A stretch of 64,000 nt of DNA from Mycolicibacterium frederiksbergense (GTDB lineage Bacteria; Actinomycetota; Actinomycetes; Mycobacteriales; Mycobacteriaceae), in the NCBI RefSeq assembly GCF_012223425.1, contig NZ_CP038799.1:1240001-1304000 (forward strand), in the 5' to 3' direction. Both the position numbers and the translations under genes were made by a program. Under the pieces are notes generated by a model, which worked only from the letters and a program-made list of their open reading frames with translations, had not been told where the DNA came from and made no database searches. Below are positions 8,800-17,097 of this stretch, piece after piece. Position 1 is the stretch's first letter; every line of letters begins with the position of its first letter.

Positions 8800-9687
8800 T
8801 CAGCCCGGGCTGCGCTTCGAACGACACACCGCGACGGGCACCGCCGAATGATGCAGCATGTTCAGGCTCGTCGACCCCAGGACGGCCGCAGCCAGCGGCG
8901 CGCGCCCACGGCTGCCGACGATCACCATCTGCGCGTCGGACAGCTGTTGCAGCAGTGCCCGACGGGGGCCGAGGGCATCGACGAGCACATCGACGCTGAC
9001 CTGTGGATGTGCCCGGCGGTAGGGCTCGACGGCCCGATTCAGGGCGTTCACCTGCTCCAGCTCGACAGCCCCCCAGTCGATCAGGAAGGGAACCGAGATG
9101 TCACCGGCAGGCACCCGCATCGACCATGCGTGGACCGCCTGCACCGGAGCCCCGAGCGCGGCAGCCAGTTCGAAGGCCAGATCCAGCGCGGCGTCGCTGG
9201 AGCCATCCACTCCGACCACGATGGGCTGCGTTGTCGGCCGCAGGAGTTCGCCACGCCAGGCGATCACCGGGCAATCCGCGTGACCGCACAGGTCAAGCGT
9301 GAGCGATCCGACAAGTACCGCAGCACCGGGTGATACGTCGTCACAGCCCAGCACCAGCAGCCGGGCGTTCCGGCTGAGGGCCTTCAACGCATCCTCGACG
9401 GGCTCCTCGAGGGCGACCGTGCTGATCTCCAGGTCCGGGTGGTCACGTCGGACCGCCTCGGCCGCGGTCTTGAGAATCATCGGCGCCGCCTCACGCTGGG
9501 CGCTGACACTGGCCGCGGCGACGGCGGCCATCACATCACTGAACTGATGCCCGCCGTGCGACATCGCATGCACGATCTGCAGTGACGTTCCCAGGTGATG
9601 TGCCAGCGCACCCGCCCAGCGGGCGGCGTGGTGCGCGACGATCGTGCCGTCCACGCCGACAATGATCGGCGCTGCGATACCGGTCAT
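8800..9687 (-). CDS. Universal stress protein, two-domain
   Basis: The 295-residue protein has two Usp domains. The second keeps the nucleotide-binding signature GSRGRAPLAAAVLGSTSLNM, while the first is more degenerate (LGCDDVSPGAAVLVGSLTLD). It overlaps the upstream alcohol dehydrogenase by 4 nt (ATGA), so both lie on one minus-strand transcript, probably led by the APH/P-loop gene at 12271. It converges on the previous stress-protein gene with only 20 nt between them and no clear terminator. Confidence 0.92.
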   Translation of the reverse strand: MTGIAAPIIVGVDGTIVAHHAARWAGALAHHLGTSLQIVHAMSHGGHQFSDVMAAVAAASVSAQREAAPMILKTAAEAVRRDHPDLEISTVALEEPVEDALKALSRNARLLVLGCDDVSPGAAVLVGSLTLDLCGHADCPVIAWRGELLRPTTQPIVVGVDGSSDAALDLAFELAAALGAPVQAVHAWSMRVPAGDISVPFLIDWGAVELEQVNALNRAVEPYRRAHPQVSVDVLVDALGPRRALLQQLSDAQMVIVGSRGRAPLAAAVLGSTSLNMLHHSAVPVAVCRSKRSPG

Positions 9688-10730
9688 TTCGGCACCGTCA
9701 GCAATACCTTCAATGCTCCCGTTTCAGCCGGCCGGCTGAAGACGTCGTAAGCGGCCTCGAAATCGTCGAACGTGAAGCGGTGCGTGATCATCGCCGCGGT
9801 GTCCAGCCGGTTGCCTGCCACCAGATCTACCAGTGTCGGCGTGGAATAGGTGTCGACCAGCCCGGTGGTAATGGTGAGATTCTTGATCCAGATGTCTTCC
9901 AGGTGCAGTGTCGCCGGCGCCCCGTGCACCCCGATATTGGCGACGTGGCCCCCGGCCCGGGTCAGCCGAACGGCGTCCTCGAAGGTGCCCGGTGTGCCCA
10001 CGGCCTCCATGACGCAGTCGGCACCGAGACCGCCGGTCAACCCGTCGATCACCGCCCGCACCGACCCCGTGCCCGGATTGACCACCACATCGGCGCCGAA
10101 CGTGCGCGCGGCCTCCAGCCGGGAGTCGGCCACATCGATGGACACGATGGTTCGCGGGCTGTGCAGCCGGGCGGTGAGTATCGCTGCCAGGCCGATCGGT
10201 CCGGCGCCGACGATGGCCACCACGTCGCCCGGCCGGACCGCGCCGTTGAGCACACCGACCTCGTAGGAGGTGGGCAGGATATCGGCCAGCATGACCATCT
10301 GTTCGTCGCTGACTCCCTCGGGCACCTTGTGAGTCGAGTTGTCGGCGAACGGAACCCGCACGTACTCGGCCTGTGTCCCGTCGATGAGGTGCCCGAGAAT
10401 CCAACCGCCGCCGCCCAGGCACTGCCCGTAATGCGCCTCGCGGCAATAGCGGCATTTTCCGCATGCACTGATGCAGGACACCAGCACGCGGTCCCCGATA
10501 TCGAGGGTCTCGACCGCCGCTCCGACGGCTGTCACGGTGCCGACGGCCTCATGGCCCAGTACTCGGCCCGAAGCCACCTCGGGCACATCACCTTTCAGGA
10601 TGTGCAGGTCGGTGCCGCAGATCGTGACGGCGTCGACCCGAACGATCACGTCACCGGGATGCTGGAGTTGCGGGTCGGGCACCTCCTGCCACGATCGCCG
10701 TCCGGGTCCTTGGTAGACGAGAGCTTTCAC
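9684..10730 (-). CDS. Zinc-dependent alcohol dehydrogenase (MDR family)
   Basis: The 348-residue protein starts at a GTG (VKALVYQGPG) preceded by GAAGGGA; a longer in-frame version lacks a start signal and runs into the upstream gene. Catalytic-zinc ligands lie in CGTDLH and GHEAVG, the structural-zinc cysteines in CGKCRYCREAHYGQC, and the Rossmann motif is VAIVGAGPIGLAA. It should oxidise an alcohol or reduce an aldehyde with NAD(P). Its place between two dormancy-type genes suggests redox balancing under low oxygen. The substrate is unknown. Confidence 0.9.
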   Translation of the reverse strand: MKALVYQGPGRRSWQEVPDPQLQHPGDVIVRVDAVTICGTDLHILKGDVPEVASGRVLGHEAVGTVTAVGAAVETLDIGDRVLVSCISACGKCRYCREAHYGQCLGGGGWILGHLIDGTQAEYVRVPFADNSTHKVPEGVSDEQMVMLADILPTSYEVGVLNGAVRPGDVVAIVGAGPIGLAAILTARLHSPRTIVSIDVADSRLEAARTFGADVVVNPGTGSVRAVIDGLTGGLGADCVMEAVGTPGTFEDAVRLTRAGGHVANIGVHGAPATLHLEDIWIKNLTITTGLVDTYSTPTLVDLVAGNRLDTAAMITHRFTFDDFEAAYDVFSRPAETGALKVLLTVPK

Positions 10731-10774
10731 AACAGGTCCCTTCTTTGTGGAGTGTGATATGCCGGCCGCGTCGA

Positions 10775-12271
10775 TCAAATTCCGGTGCAACAGATTTGCC
10801 GCGCTTCGGCAGTGCTCACGTGCAGCGGGCGGCTGGTGTCCACACGATGGGCGCCCGCCCAGTCGTCGAGGTCGGGTGCGAGCGGGGCGGCCATCTCCAC
10901 CGTCGCATCGGAGGACGTGTCGGCCCGTGTCGCGATGCGTGCCTTCGCATCGTCAAGTGCTGTCCTGCATACGAACTCGATGACCGGCACCGAAAGGTCA
11001 CCGGCGATCGCATGTGCCGAACGGCGGTGCCGGGGATCACGCCAGGTCCCGTCCAAGATGACCGTCTGGCCACCGGCCAGTAGCCGTTGCGCTCGACGGC
11101 AGACCTCGTCATAGACGAGATCTACGTTCTCCGGGGTGTACAAGCCTGCTCGCAACGTACCGGCGGACCCACTGATTCGACCGTCCTGCTGCAACTCGCG
11201 CCGGGTGTCATCGGTCGAGATCACCTGTGCCCCGATGTCGGCGGCCAATGATCGGGACAAGGTCGATTTCCCCGTGCCGGGGCCGCCTCCGATGATGATC
11301 AGCCGGACCGTTCCCATCCTGAGGTGTTCGAGTGCGATGCAGAGGTGCCTGCGGGCATCGTCGCGAGCTTCGGTGTGCCCCTGCAGCACACGGATGCAGT
11401 CGACTTTGGCGCGGACCACCGCGCGGTAGGAGATGTAGAAGTGGACCAGCGCCGGTGGGGCCTGATCGTCGGCCCGACGCACATACTGATCCAGGAAGTA
11501 CGCGCCGAGGTCTTTGTGCCCCAGGAACTCCAGGTCCATCGCGAGGAACGCGGCATCGTCGATACCGTCGACATAGCGCAGGTGATCGTCGAACTCCAGG
11601 CAGTCCAGCAGCGCGGGGCCCTCCGGCAGGCAGTAGATGTCGGCGGCCATCAGGTCACCATGACCGTCGACGATCCGGTGTTCCTCGATGCGCCGCCCGA
11701 ACAGGGCCCGTCGGCTGGAGACGAACGCGGCGAAGAGCCGTTCCAGTTCGGCGACCCCGTCGATGGGCAGGATGTCGGGCGCGTAGCTGCGCAGTTCGGC
11801 CAGGTTCTCCCGCCAGCGGGCGGTGACGGCGTCCACCGTTGCGCAGGTGTCGATGAGGTGATTGCGTTCGGCGGTCCGATGGAAGCGGGCCAACAGGGTG
11901 GCGATCTGTTCCAGCTCGGTCTCGACCGAGCTGGATTCGGTGACCAACCTCGCCAGGCAGCGTGAGTCCGGGTGGCGGCGCATCACGATGACCGGCTCGC
12001 CAGGACCGTCGGACAATCCGACCAGGTGCGCCACGCCGAGATAACTCGCGGGCGCCAGGCGCCGATTCAGGCTCACCTCGCGCCGGCAGACACGTTCTCG
12101 GTCTTCGGGGGCGCTGAAGTCCAGGAAGTCGGTGACCACCGGCTTCTTGACCTTGTACGCGCGATCGCCGATGAGTACGACCAGACCGGTATGGGTTTCC
12201 CGGATCTCGGCGGCACCGACCGACTCCAAGGTCTCCGCGAGCCGATCGGGCGCTGCATCCATACCCACCAT
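10775..12271 (-). CDS. Fused aminoglycoside-phosphotransferase-like / P-loop ATPase protein
   Basis: The 498-residue protein joins two kinase-like modules. Residues about 1-320 resemble the APH fold, with VVLIGDRAYKVKKPVV near the N-terminus and a catalytic-loop-like HGDLMAADIYC near residue 198. Residues about 325-498 hold a P-loop (GGGPGTGKST) of the zeta-toxin/gluconokinase type, then VILDGTWRDPRHR. Such fusions occur beside hypoxia and stress genes in actinobacteria. The substrate is unknown, and antibiotic phosphorylation should not be assumed. The start could instead be the ATG at 12262. Confidence 0.82.
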   Translation of the reverse strand: MVGMDAAPDRLAETLESVGAAEIRETHTGLVVLIGDRAYKVKKPVVTDFLDFSAPEDRERVCRREVSLNRRLAPASYLGVAHLVGLSDGPGEPVIVMRRHPDSRCLARLVTESSSVETELEQIATLLARFHRTAERNHLIDTCATVDAVTARWRENLAELRSYAPDILPIDGVAELERLFAAFVSSRRALFGRRIEEHRIVDGHGDLMAADIYCLPEGPALLDCLEFDDHLRYVDGIDDAAFLAMDLEFLGHKDLGAYFLDQYVRRADDQAPPALVHFYISYRAVVRAKVDCIRVLQGHTEARDDARRHLCIALEHLRMGTVRLIIIGGGPGTGKSTLSRSLAADIGAQVISTDDTRRELQQDGRISGSAGTLRAGLYTPENVDLVYDEVCRRAQRLLAGGQTVILDGTWRDPRHRRSAHAIAGDLSVPVIEFVCRTALDDAKARIATRADTSSDATVEMAAPLAPDLDDWAGAHRVDTSRPLHVSTAEARQICCTGI

Positions 12272-12299
12272 CGTCGTTTCCGGGCGACGGTGCCGGAAA

Positions 12300-12313
12300 C
12301 GGCCGAGCGTCCC
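12300..12313 (-). promoter_or_regulatory. DosR-like box upstream of the APH/P-loop operon
   Basis: Read on the minus strand, GGGACGCTCGGCCG matches the DosR core with only the last base different. It lies 29 nt from the 12271 start and 38 nt from the alternative ATG at 12262. A weaker half-matching element (AGGACCATTGCTAC) lies 21 bp upstream at 12321-12334. Together they may drive the APH/P-loop, alcohol dehydrogenase and stress-protein genes. This is a moderate-quality match. Confidence 0.45.
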
Positions 12314-12364
12314 CGGCCGGGTAGCAATGGTCCTCGCTCTTCAGGGCACAAATACCCTTCAGAC

Positions 12365-12748
12365 TCACGGTGCCGCAGGCCCGGTGGCGGACCCCGCCAA
12401 GTACTTGTTGGCAGTCGCCATCGCCGCCTGCACCTGGCGGCCCGCCTGTTCGAGGTTGGACAGGAACTCCGCGTCATAGTTGTTCGGTGTCTGCTCGATC
12501 ACCGACAGGCACATGTGCGCAGCAGCATGCGCATCCGCCGCCGCGGCACCCAACTCTGCACTCAGATCCCCGACAGGTGCGGGTAAATGCGCGGGCACCC
12601 GCACCGCGGCAACATCGTGCATCACCTGGCAGTCCGACGCGAGCGCGACGGGCTCCCTGCGGCGCAACGCCCTCTGCGTCTCGTCGAGAACAGCCTGCAG
12701 CGCCGCGACATCCCGCACACTGGCGGTGTCGTCCGCCCGGTCGGTCAT
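12365..12748 (-). CDS. Hypothetical helical protein
   Basis: This 127-residue protein is not recognised. It is rich in Ala and Val and appears mostly helical, with segments such as VRDVAALQAVLDETQRALRR and SNLEQAGRQVQAAMATANKY, and no membrane segment or clear catalytic motif. The ATG at 12748 (MTDRADDTAS) follows GGTGATACTC; an upstream in-frame start at 12781 is possible. It lies in the stress-gene island between the APH/P-loop gene and a PPOX-fold gene on the same strand, suggesting shared regulation. Confidence 0.6.
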   Translation of the reverse strand: MTDRADDTASVRDVAALQAVLDETQRALRRREPVALASDCQVMHDVAAVRVPAHLPAPVGDLSAELGAAAADAHAAAHMCLSVIEQTPNNYDAEFLSNLEQAGRQVQAAMATANKYLAGSATGPAAP

Positions 12749-12930
12749 GAGTATCACCGAAACGATGATCCGCCGGCCCACGGGTCCGGCTCCTTGCCAT
12801 GAGTCACATATCCGATCAATGAGGGACCGGGTTCATCGTCACGGTGATGATCGACGACGGTGTCACGATCCGCCGAGGCCCCGATGGGCGACACCGATGC
12901 CAATGCTGCGTTGCTTGGCAAGGTTTTTCG

Positions 12931-13380
12931 TCATCCCAGTACTGGATCTTCGGCGGGCAGAGCCGACGCTGGGGTGACATTGAACCGAAATCGCCTCCCC
13001 GTGACGTTGCGCGGGCGGATCCGGACGAAATGCGGCTTCTCCGAACCTGTCCAGGGAACCACCCCGGCCCGTTCGGCCTCGGCGATGTCCTCGTCGCTGC
13101 GTATCGAGCGTGCAACTCCCGCCACGATGACGCTCCAGCCTTCGCTCAGACCGTGCCCGTCCGCTTCGAACAGGACATTGTTGTTGATCGCCGCACTGAC
13201 CAGCTTGGTGCCCGGTGCCGTACGGAACACGATCGTCCGATCTTGCACGGCGTAGTTCACCGGGAAGATCGCCGGGTTGCCGTCGACCGCGGTCACCAAC
13301 CGGCCAAGCGCTGCGCCCGCCAGCAGATTCCAGCACTCGGTCACGGACAGGATCGTCATCGAGTGGTCATCGTCGGTCAT
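12931..13380 (-). CDS. Pyridoxamine 5'-phosphate oxidase-fold flavoprotein
   Basis: The 149-residue protein has the split-barrel fold of the PPOX family, seen in CWNLLAGAALGRLVTAVDG, PAIFPVNYAVQDRTIVFRT and WSVIVAGVARSI. Members bind FMN, F420 or haem and reduce diverse substrates; related small proteins belong to the mycobacterial DosR regulon. A TACAGT hexamer at -12 to -7 and a DosR-like box ending at -37 suggest a leaderless transcript starting at this ATG. The cofactor cannot be decided from sequence. Confidence 0.8.
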   Translation of the reverse strand: MTDDDHSMTILSVTECWNLLAGAALGRLVTAVDGNPAIFPVNYAVQDRTIVFRTAPGTKLVSAAINNNVLFEADGHGLSEGWSVIVAGVARSIRSDEDIAEAERAGVVPWTGSEKPHFVRIRPRNVTGRRFRFNVTPASALPAEDPVLG

Positions 13381-13386
13381 GTGTCG

Positions 13387-13392
13387 ACTGTA
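13387..13392 (-). promoter_or_regulatory. -10 element implying leaderless transcription of the PPOX gene
   Basis: On the minus strand TACAGT occupies -12 to -7 relative to the ATG at 13380, fitting the mycobacterial TANNNT consensus. With no Shine-Dalgarno sequence before this ATG, a leaderless mRNA is the simplest reading. It also places the DosR-like box at the -35 region. Confidence 0.5.
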
Positions 13393-13416
13393 GGCAGCTC
13401 ACCCCCTCCCCGTCTG

Positions 13417-13430
13417 AGGTCCAAAGTCCC
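13417..13430. promoter_or_regulatory. DosR-like box between divergent PPOX and universal stress genes
   Basis: AGGTCCAAAGTCCC (GGGACTTTGGACCT on the other strand) matches the DosR core with one mismatch. Its near edge is at -37 from the PPOX start at 13380. It lies 79 nt from the divergent stress-protein start at 13510, so it could serve both. A weaker second element, AGGACTCCTGAGCG, lies at 13446-13459. Confidence 0.6.
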
Positions 13431-13509
13431 TTGTTCGACACACCAAGGACTCCTGAGCGGTCGCCGACGCTGCCCTAACGTCAGATCAACCCGTTCACAG
13501 GAGTACCAA

Positions 13510-14391
13510 ATGTCGCAATCATCAACTCGATTCGGGATGCTCGTCGGCATCGACGGCTCCCCGGAATCACTGGCAGCTGTGCGCTGGGCGGCCCGTGCAG
13601 CCGTTCTGCGGCGCCGCCCCGTCACCCTGATGCACGTCGTTTCGCCGATCATTGTCAGCTGGTCGATAGAGGCTGTGCTGTCGGACTATCAAGGGTGGCA
13701 GGAAGACAACGCCGACAATGTCATCAAGCTCGCGCAGGAGGCGCTGTGCGCCGCCGTGGACGGTTCGCCTGCACCGGAGGTCCTGGTCGAACGTCGTCAC
13801 GACGGTGTGATGACGGAGCTCACCGAAGCCTCGGGCAGCGCCGATCTGATCGTCATCGGCAGTCGCGGACTCGGCCCGGTCGGTGGAGCCGTGCTGGGCT
13901 CGGTGAGTCGCGGCCTGCTGCACCACGCACGGTGTCCGGTGGTCGTTGCCAAAGACGGCGTGGACAGCGACACCGACCGCGAGCTGCCGGTCTTGCTCGG
14001 TATCGATGGCTCACCGTCGTCGGAGGCAGCGATCGGGTTCGCCTTCGCCGAAGCGTCACGCCGCGGAGTCGACCTTGTCGCGTTGCATGCCTGGAGCGAC
14101 GTCGCGCTGTTTCCGATTCTGGGCCTGGATTGGCACAAGTTCGAGGACCAGGGCCGCGAGATTCTCGGAGAACGGCTGGCCGGGTGGCAGGAGCAGTATC
14201 CCGACGTCACGGTCCACCGGCGCATCGTGTGCGACAAGCCGGCGCGCTGGCTGATCGACGAGTCCAGGCATTCACAGCTGGTGGTGGTCGGAAGCCGGGG
14301 CCGGGGCGGGATTTCCGGAATGTTGCTGGGTTCGGTCAGCACCGCTGTTGTCGAATCCGCGTCGGCGCCCGTGGCGGTGATCCGCGCCTGA
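13510..14391 (+). CDS. Universal stress protein, two-domain
   Basis: The 293-residue tandem Usp protein starts MSQSSTRFGMLVGIDGSPES at an ATG preceded by CAGGAG, which decides this start within a much longer open frame. Both halves carry ATP-loop signatures: GSRGLGPVGGAVLGSVSRGL near residue 117 and GSRGRGGISGMLLGSVSTAV near residue 260. It is closely similar in layout to the stress protein at 16216 and is probably a paralogue from local duplication. It converges on the RafH-like gene with only 8 nt between stops. Confidence 0.93.
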   Translation: MSQSSTRFGMLVGIDGSPESLAAVRWAARAAVLRRRPVTLMHVVSPIIVSWSIEAVLSDYQGWQEDNADNVIKLAQEALCAAVDGSPAPEVLVERRHDGVMTELTEASGSADLIVIGSRGLGPVGGAVLGSVSRGLLHHARCPVVVAKDGVDSDTDRELPVLLGIDGSPSSEAAIGFAFAEASRRGVDLVALHAWSDVALFPILGLDWHKFEDQGREILGERLAGWQEQYPDVTVHRRIVCDKPARWLIDESRHSQLVVVGSRGRGGISGMLLGSVSTAVVESASAPVAVIRA

Positions 14392-14399
14392 GCGCCCAC

Positions 14400-15185
14400 C
14401 TACCCGGCGGGCGTAATCACCGCGAGATCGCCGTCAAGGCGCCGGTAGAGCACACTGGCACGCCCCGCGGCCGCGTCGATGTAGAACAGGAAGGGCAGAT
14501 TCAGCAGGCCCATGCGCTCCACCGCTGCCTCCTCACGCAGACAAGGCACCGGCTGGCCGCTGATGCTGACCGGCAGCTGGAAGGGTGCCACCTGGTCGGC
14601 GAGCGCGGGGGCCACCAGGGCCAGGCGAAGCCCCGTCGGCGAATCTCGGTACACGACACCCGATGCAGCACAGCCAATTTCGTGGAAAAGGTGGAAGTCG
14701 TAGCCCAACATCTCCATTTCGGCGACCGCTTCGTCGACGGTGCACGGGGCCATGGCATAGCTTTTGCGCCGACTGATCCGGGCCTCGCCGGTTACCGGAG
14801 GACGCGCCGCGCCGGACTCCGCGGCGTGACGCCAGGGGGGCGCCGCATCTGGTCCGCGATGTGGTTCCCACAGCTCACACACGTGCTCGAGACGCCGCCG
14901 CATCAACGCCTCCAGCTTGTCGATCGCTTCGCGGGCCGTGGCGGCCTCAACCTGCGCGCGAACGGGACGTCCCCGCACATCCATGTTGGCCTGCGCGATC
15001 ACCGCGGACCCATCGACATCTCGGCGGCCCCGCGTCAGCCGCAGGCGCGCGTGGGTGATCGGGTGACGGGTGAATCGCCCGAGACCGCCGATCTTGATGC
15101 GCGCGTACTCCACGGCGCCGGGGAAGACTCCGCGAGTCGTGATATCGAGGTCGAAGGCCGGTACCGCATCTACTCCGTTGGGCAT
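14400..15185 (-). CDS. rafH: Ribosome hibernation factor, RafH-like (HPF/S30AE family)
   Basis: The 261-residue protein starts MPNGVDAVPAFDLDITTRG at an ATG preceded by AAGAGAGAC; the longer frame to 15254 has no better signal. The N-terminal part (about residues 10-105) has the S30AE fold that binds the small subunit (ARLRLTRGRRDVDGSAVIAQ). The C-terminal half (about 165-255) resembles the HPF-long dimerisation domain, here in a diverged duplicated form. Length, layout and a DosR-like box at -37 match RafH/Rv0079-type factors that stabilise ribosomes in hypoxia. The family is solid; orthology is inferred from context. Confidence 0.82.
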   Translation of the reverse strand: MPNGVDAVPAFDLDITTRGVFPGAVEYARIKIGGLGRFTRHPITHARLRLTRGRRDVDGSAVIAQANMDVRGRPVRAQVEAATAREAIDKLEALMRRRLEHVCELWEPHRGPDAAPPWRHAAESGAARPPVTGEARISRRKSYAMAPCTVDEAVAEMEMLGYDFHLFHEIGCAASGVVYRDSPTGLRLALVAPALADQVAPFQLPVSISGQPVPCLREEAAVERMGLLNLPFLFYIDAAAGRASVLYRRLDGDLAVITPAG

Positions 15186-15221
15186 GTCTCTCTTGGTACC
15201 CCCGTGGGGTTCGGTCGGTAA

Positions 15222-15235
15222 GGGCCCAAAGTCAT
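15222..15235 (-). promoter_or_regulatory. DosR-like box 37 nt upstream of the RafH-like gene
   Basis: On the minus strand ATGACTTTGGGCCC matches the DosR core with two mismatches in one half-site. Its near edge is at -37 from the ATG at 15185, the same distance as at the TAG synthase and PPOX genes. A TACCAA hexamer at -13 to -8 is a possible -10. The match is weaker, but the spacing supports it. Confidence 0.5.
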
Positions 15236-15303
15236 CGGCTTCGCGGCGCCGCATCCAGGTGTGGACGGCGTCGGCCTTCCCCGGACGAACGACCCCGATG
15301 GGA

Positions 15304-15317
15304 GGGACTTCGGTCCC
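15304..15317 (+). promoter_or_regulatory. DosR-like box, full match, upstream of the SRPBCC-like gene
   Basis: GGGACTTCGGTCCC matches GGGNCNNNNGNCCC at every fixed position and is nearly a perfect palindrome. Applying the spacing seen elsewhere, transcription would start near 15354, where TCAGAT lies at about -12 to -7, leaving a leader of about 70 nt before the gene at 15423. It lies in the divergent region with the RafH-like gene. Confidence 0.7.
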
Positions 15318-15422
15318 TATCCGGCGACTGCGGGCAGGTGATCAGATGCCAGTGACTCGCACGGGGACGGCGGCCCCCGCAGGCGCTTCGCCCCGTGCCA
15401 CTGCAACCGCCGAACGGAGATC

Positions 15423-16061
15423 ATGGTGGGAAAGCAGCGCCCCGCGCTGGCAGCGCTCTCGGCCGTGGTGTGCCTCGGCACGTTGTATCGCGTGCACCTG
15501 CGACCGTGGCTCTACACCTGGGGAGCACGCGCCGACGAGATTCGAGCCACGCTGCCGGGAGACGAACTGGTCCAAGCGCCCGGCCCGCGAACTACCCGCG
15601 CGGTGAGCGTGGACGCTTCCAGCGCCGACATCTGGCCGTGGTTGGCCCAGATCGGCGAGGACCGGGGCGGGTTCTACAGCTACTCGCTGCTGGAGCGCGC
15701 GGTCGGCGCCGACGTGCACAACGCCGATGCCATCCATCCCGAATGGCAACACGTGCACGTCGGTGACACGATCTGGTTGGCCCGCCGCTACGGTCCGGCA
15801 GCCCGCCAGATGGTGGCCGCGGTGCAGCGTGACTCGCATCTGGTGCTGATGTCCCCTGCCGACTTCGAGCGTGTTCGACGCGGCCAAAAGGCCTCGGGAT
15901 CTTGGGCGTTCATCCTCCGGCAGGACGTCGGCGCCACCCGATTGCTGGCACGCGGCAACGGCGGCGCGGCCGGCCACTTCTGGTTCGACGTCCCGCATTT
16001 CGTGATGGAACAGAAGATGCTGCGCGGTATCGCGCGGCGAGCAAGCTCGGGCAGGTCATGA
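15423..16061 (+). CDS. Membrane-anchored SRPBCC-like protein
   Basis: The 212-residue protein starts at an ATG preceded by CGGAG. An N-terminal hydrophobic segment (about residues 8-24) suggests a membrane anchor or signal. The rest resembles the SRPBCC/START-like fold, with TRAVSVDASSADIWPWLAQIGEDRGGFYSY near residue 58, as in actinobacterial proteins that may bind hydrophobic ligands. It contains no obvious catalytic residues. Placement behind a full DosR-like box suggests hypoxia induction. The function is unknown. Confidence 0.68.
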   Translation: MVGKQRPALAALSAVVCLGTLYRVHLRPWLYTWGARADEIRATLPGDELVQAPGPRTTRAVSVDASSADIWPWLAQIGEDRGGFYSYSLLERAVGADVHNADAIHPEWQHVHVGDTIWLARRYGPAARQMVAAVQRDSHLVLMSPADFERVRRGQKASGSWAFILRQDVGATRLLARGNGGAAGHFWFDVPHFVMEQKMLRGIARRASSGRS

Positions 16062-16080
16062 GAGGACGCATATCCCAGCG

Positions 16081-16107
16081 CCTGCAGGGGCCATTGTCCC
16101 CTGCAGG
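16081..16107. promoter_or_regulatory. 27-bp perfect palindrome containing a full DosR-like box
   Basis: CCTGCAGGGG and CCCCTGCAGG are exact 10-bp arms around a 7-nt centre. Within it, 16087-16100 reads GGGGCCATTGTCCC, matching the DosR core at all fixed positions. It follows the SRPBCC-like gene by 19 nt and precedes the stress gene at 16216 by 109 nt. It could be an operator for the stress gene, a terminator-like hairpin for the upstream gene, or both. No U-run follows, favouring an operator. Confidence 0.6.
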
Positions 16108-16215
16108 CGGTGACCAAAGCCTCCGTCCGGCGGGCCGCGACGCGCTCTACGTTCGATTCGGGCCCGCACCATTGCGGTCCGTGCCACGCCGGATCGCCGA
16201 TTCGAGGAGTTTGAG

Positions 16216-17097
16216 ATGACGTCACACCGAGGGATCGTGGTGGGAGTCGACGGTTCGAAGGAGAGCGAATCAGCTGTCGATTGGGCCGCGCGGGAGGCTG
16301 CCCTGCACAAGGTCGGGCTCACCCTGGCACACGTCCTGCCCGACGATCGACTACGCACCTGGTACGAGATTTCGATCGCGGACCAGCTGGAACGGATCGC
16401 CACGCAGCACAGTCGCGAGATCCTGTCCAGGGCGACGGCGATCGCCGAGCAGGCTGCCGCCGCCTCAGGCCCGCTACCGATCACCGAACACCTCGTCGAG
16501 GGCAATGCCGTGTCGACGATGTCCGACCTGTCCAAGGGCGCGCAACTGGTGGTGGTGGGCAGTCGGGGGCTCGGCCGCGTCGGTCGCGCTCTGCTCGGCT
16601 CGGTCAGCGCCGGGCTGCTCCGGCACGCCCATTGCCCGGTCGCGGTGATTCACGCCACGGCGGAGGCGCAGCTGCAGTCCGGGCAGGCCCCCATCGTGGT
16701 GGGTATCGACGGCTCACCCGCCTCGGAGGCGGCGGTCGCGGTGGCCTTCGAGGAGGCCTCGCTGCGCGGGGTCGAGCTGATCGCGGTACACGCGTGGAGC
16801 GACCTGACGGTGTACGCGTACCCCAACGACGAGTGGATGACGCTACAGCCGCAGGCCGAGGAGATACTGGCCGAGCGGCTGGCCGGCTGGCAGGAGCGCT
16901 ATCCCGACGTCGCGGTCCGACGGGTGGTGGTCCGGGACCATCCCGCTCACCAGCTGCTCGTGCACGCGGAGTCGGCGCAGCTTGTGGTCGTCGGAAGCCA
17001 CGGCCGCGGCGGGTTCGCCGGGATGTTGCTCGGATCGGTCGGGGCCGCGGTCGCGCAGGCCGCCCGCACTCCCGTCATCGTTGCGCGCTCGTCCTGA
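16216..17097 (+). CDS. Universal stress protein, two-domain
   Basis: The 293-residue tandem Usp protein has ATP-loop signatures [20 protein letters not shown] near residue 115 and [20 protein letters not shown] near residue 258. The ATG at 16216 is preceded by GAGGAGTTTGAG, a good ribosome binding site. It is the fourth such protein in 10 kb and shares most motif residues with the one at 13510. The DosR-type palindrome 109 nt upstream is the likely control site. Confidence 0.93.
   Translation: MTSHRGIVVGVDGSKESESAVDWAAREAALHKVGLTLAHVLPDDRLRTWYEISIADQLERIATQHSREILSRATAIAEQAAAASGPLPITEHLVEGNAVSTMSDLSKGAQLVVVGSRGLGRVGRALLGSVSAGLLRHAHCPVAVIHATAEAQLQSGQAPIVVGIDGSPASEAAVAVAFEEASLRGVELIAVHAWSDLTVYAYPNDEWMTLQPQAEEILAERLAGWQERYPDVAVRRVVVRDHPAHQLLVHAESAQLVVVGSHGRGGFAGMLLGSVGAAVAQAARTPVIVARSS

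Noticed and set aside
12344..12357. GGGCACAAATACCC as another DosR box
   Set aside because: The ends fit, but the two inner fixed bases (C5 and G10) are both wrong, so it is not counted.
12844..13509. N-terminal extension of the universal stress gene back to 12844
   Set aside because: It runs antisense through the PPOX gene; the ATG at 13510 with CAGGAG fits the family start.
6450..17097. A mobile element carrying the stress island
   Set aside because: No transposase, integrase, flanking direct repeats or tRNA site was seen; only the context suggests insertion.
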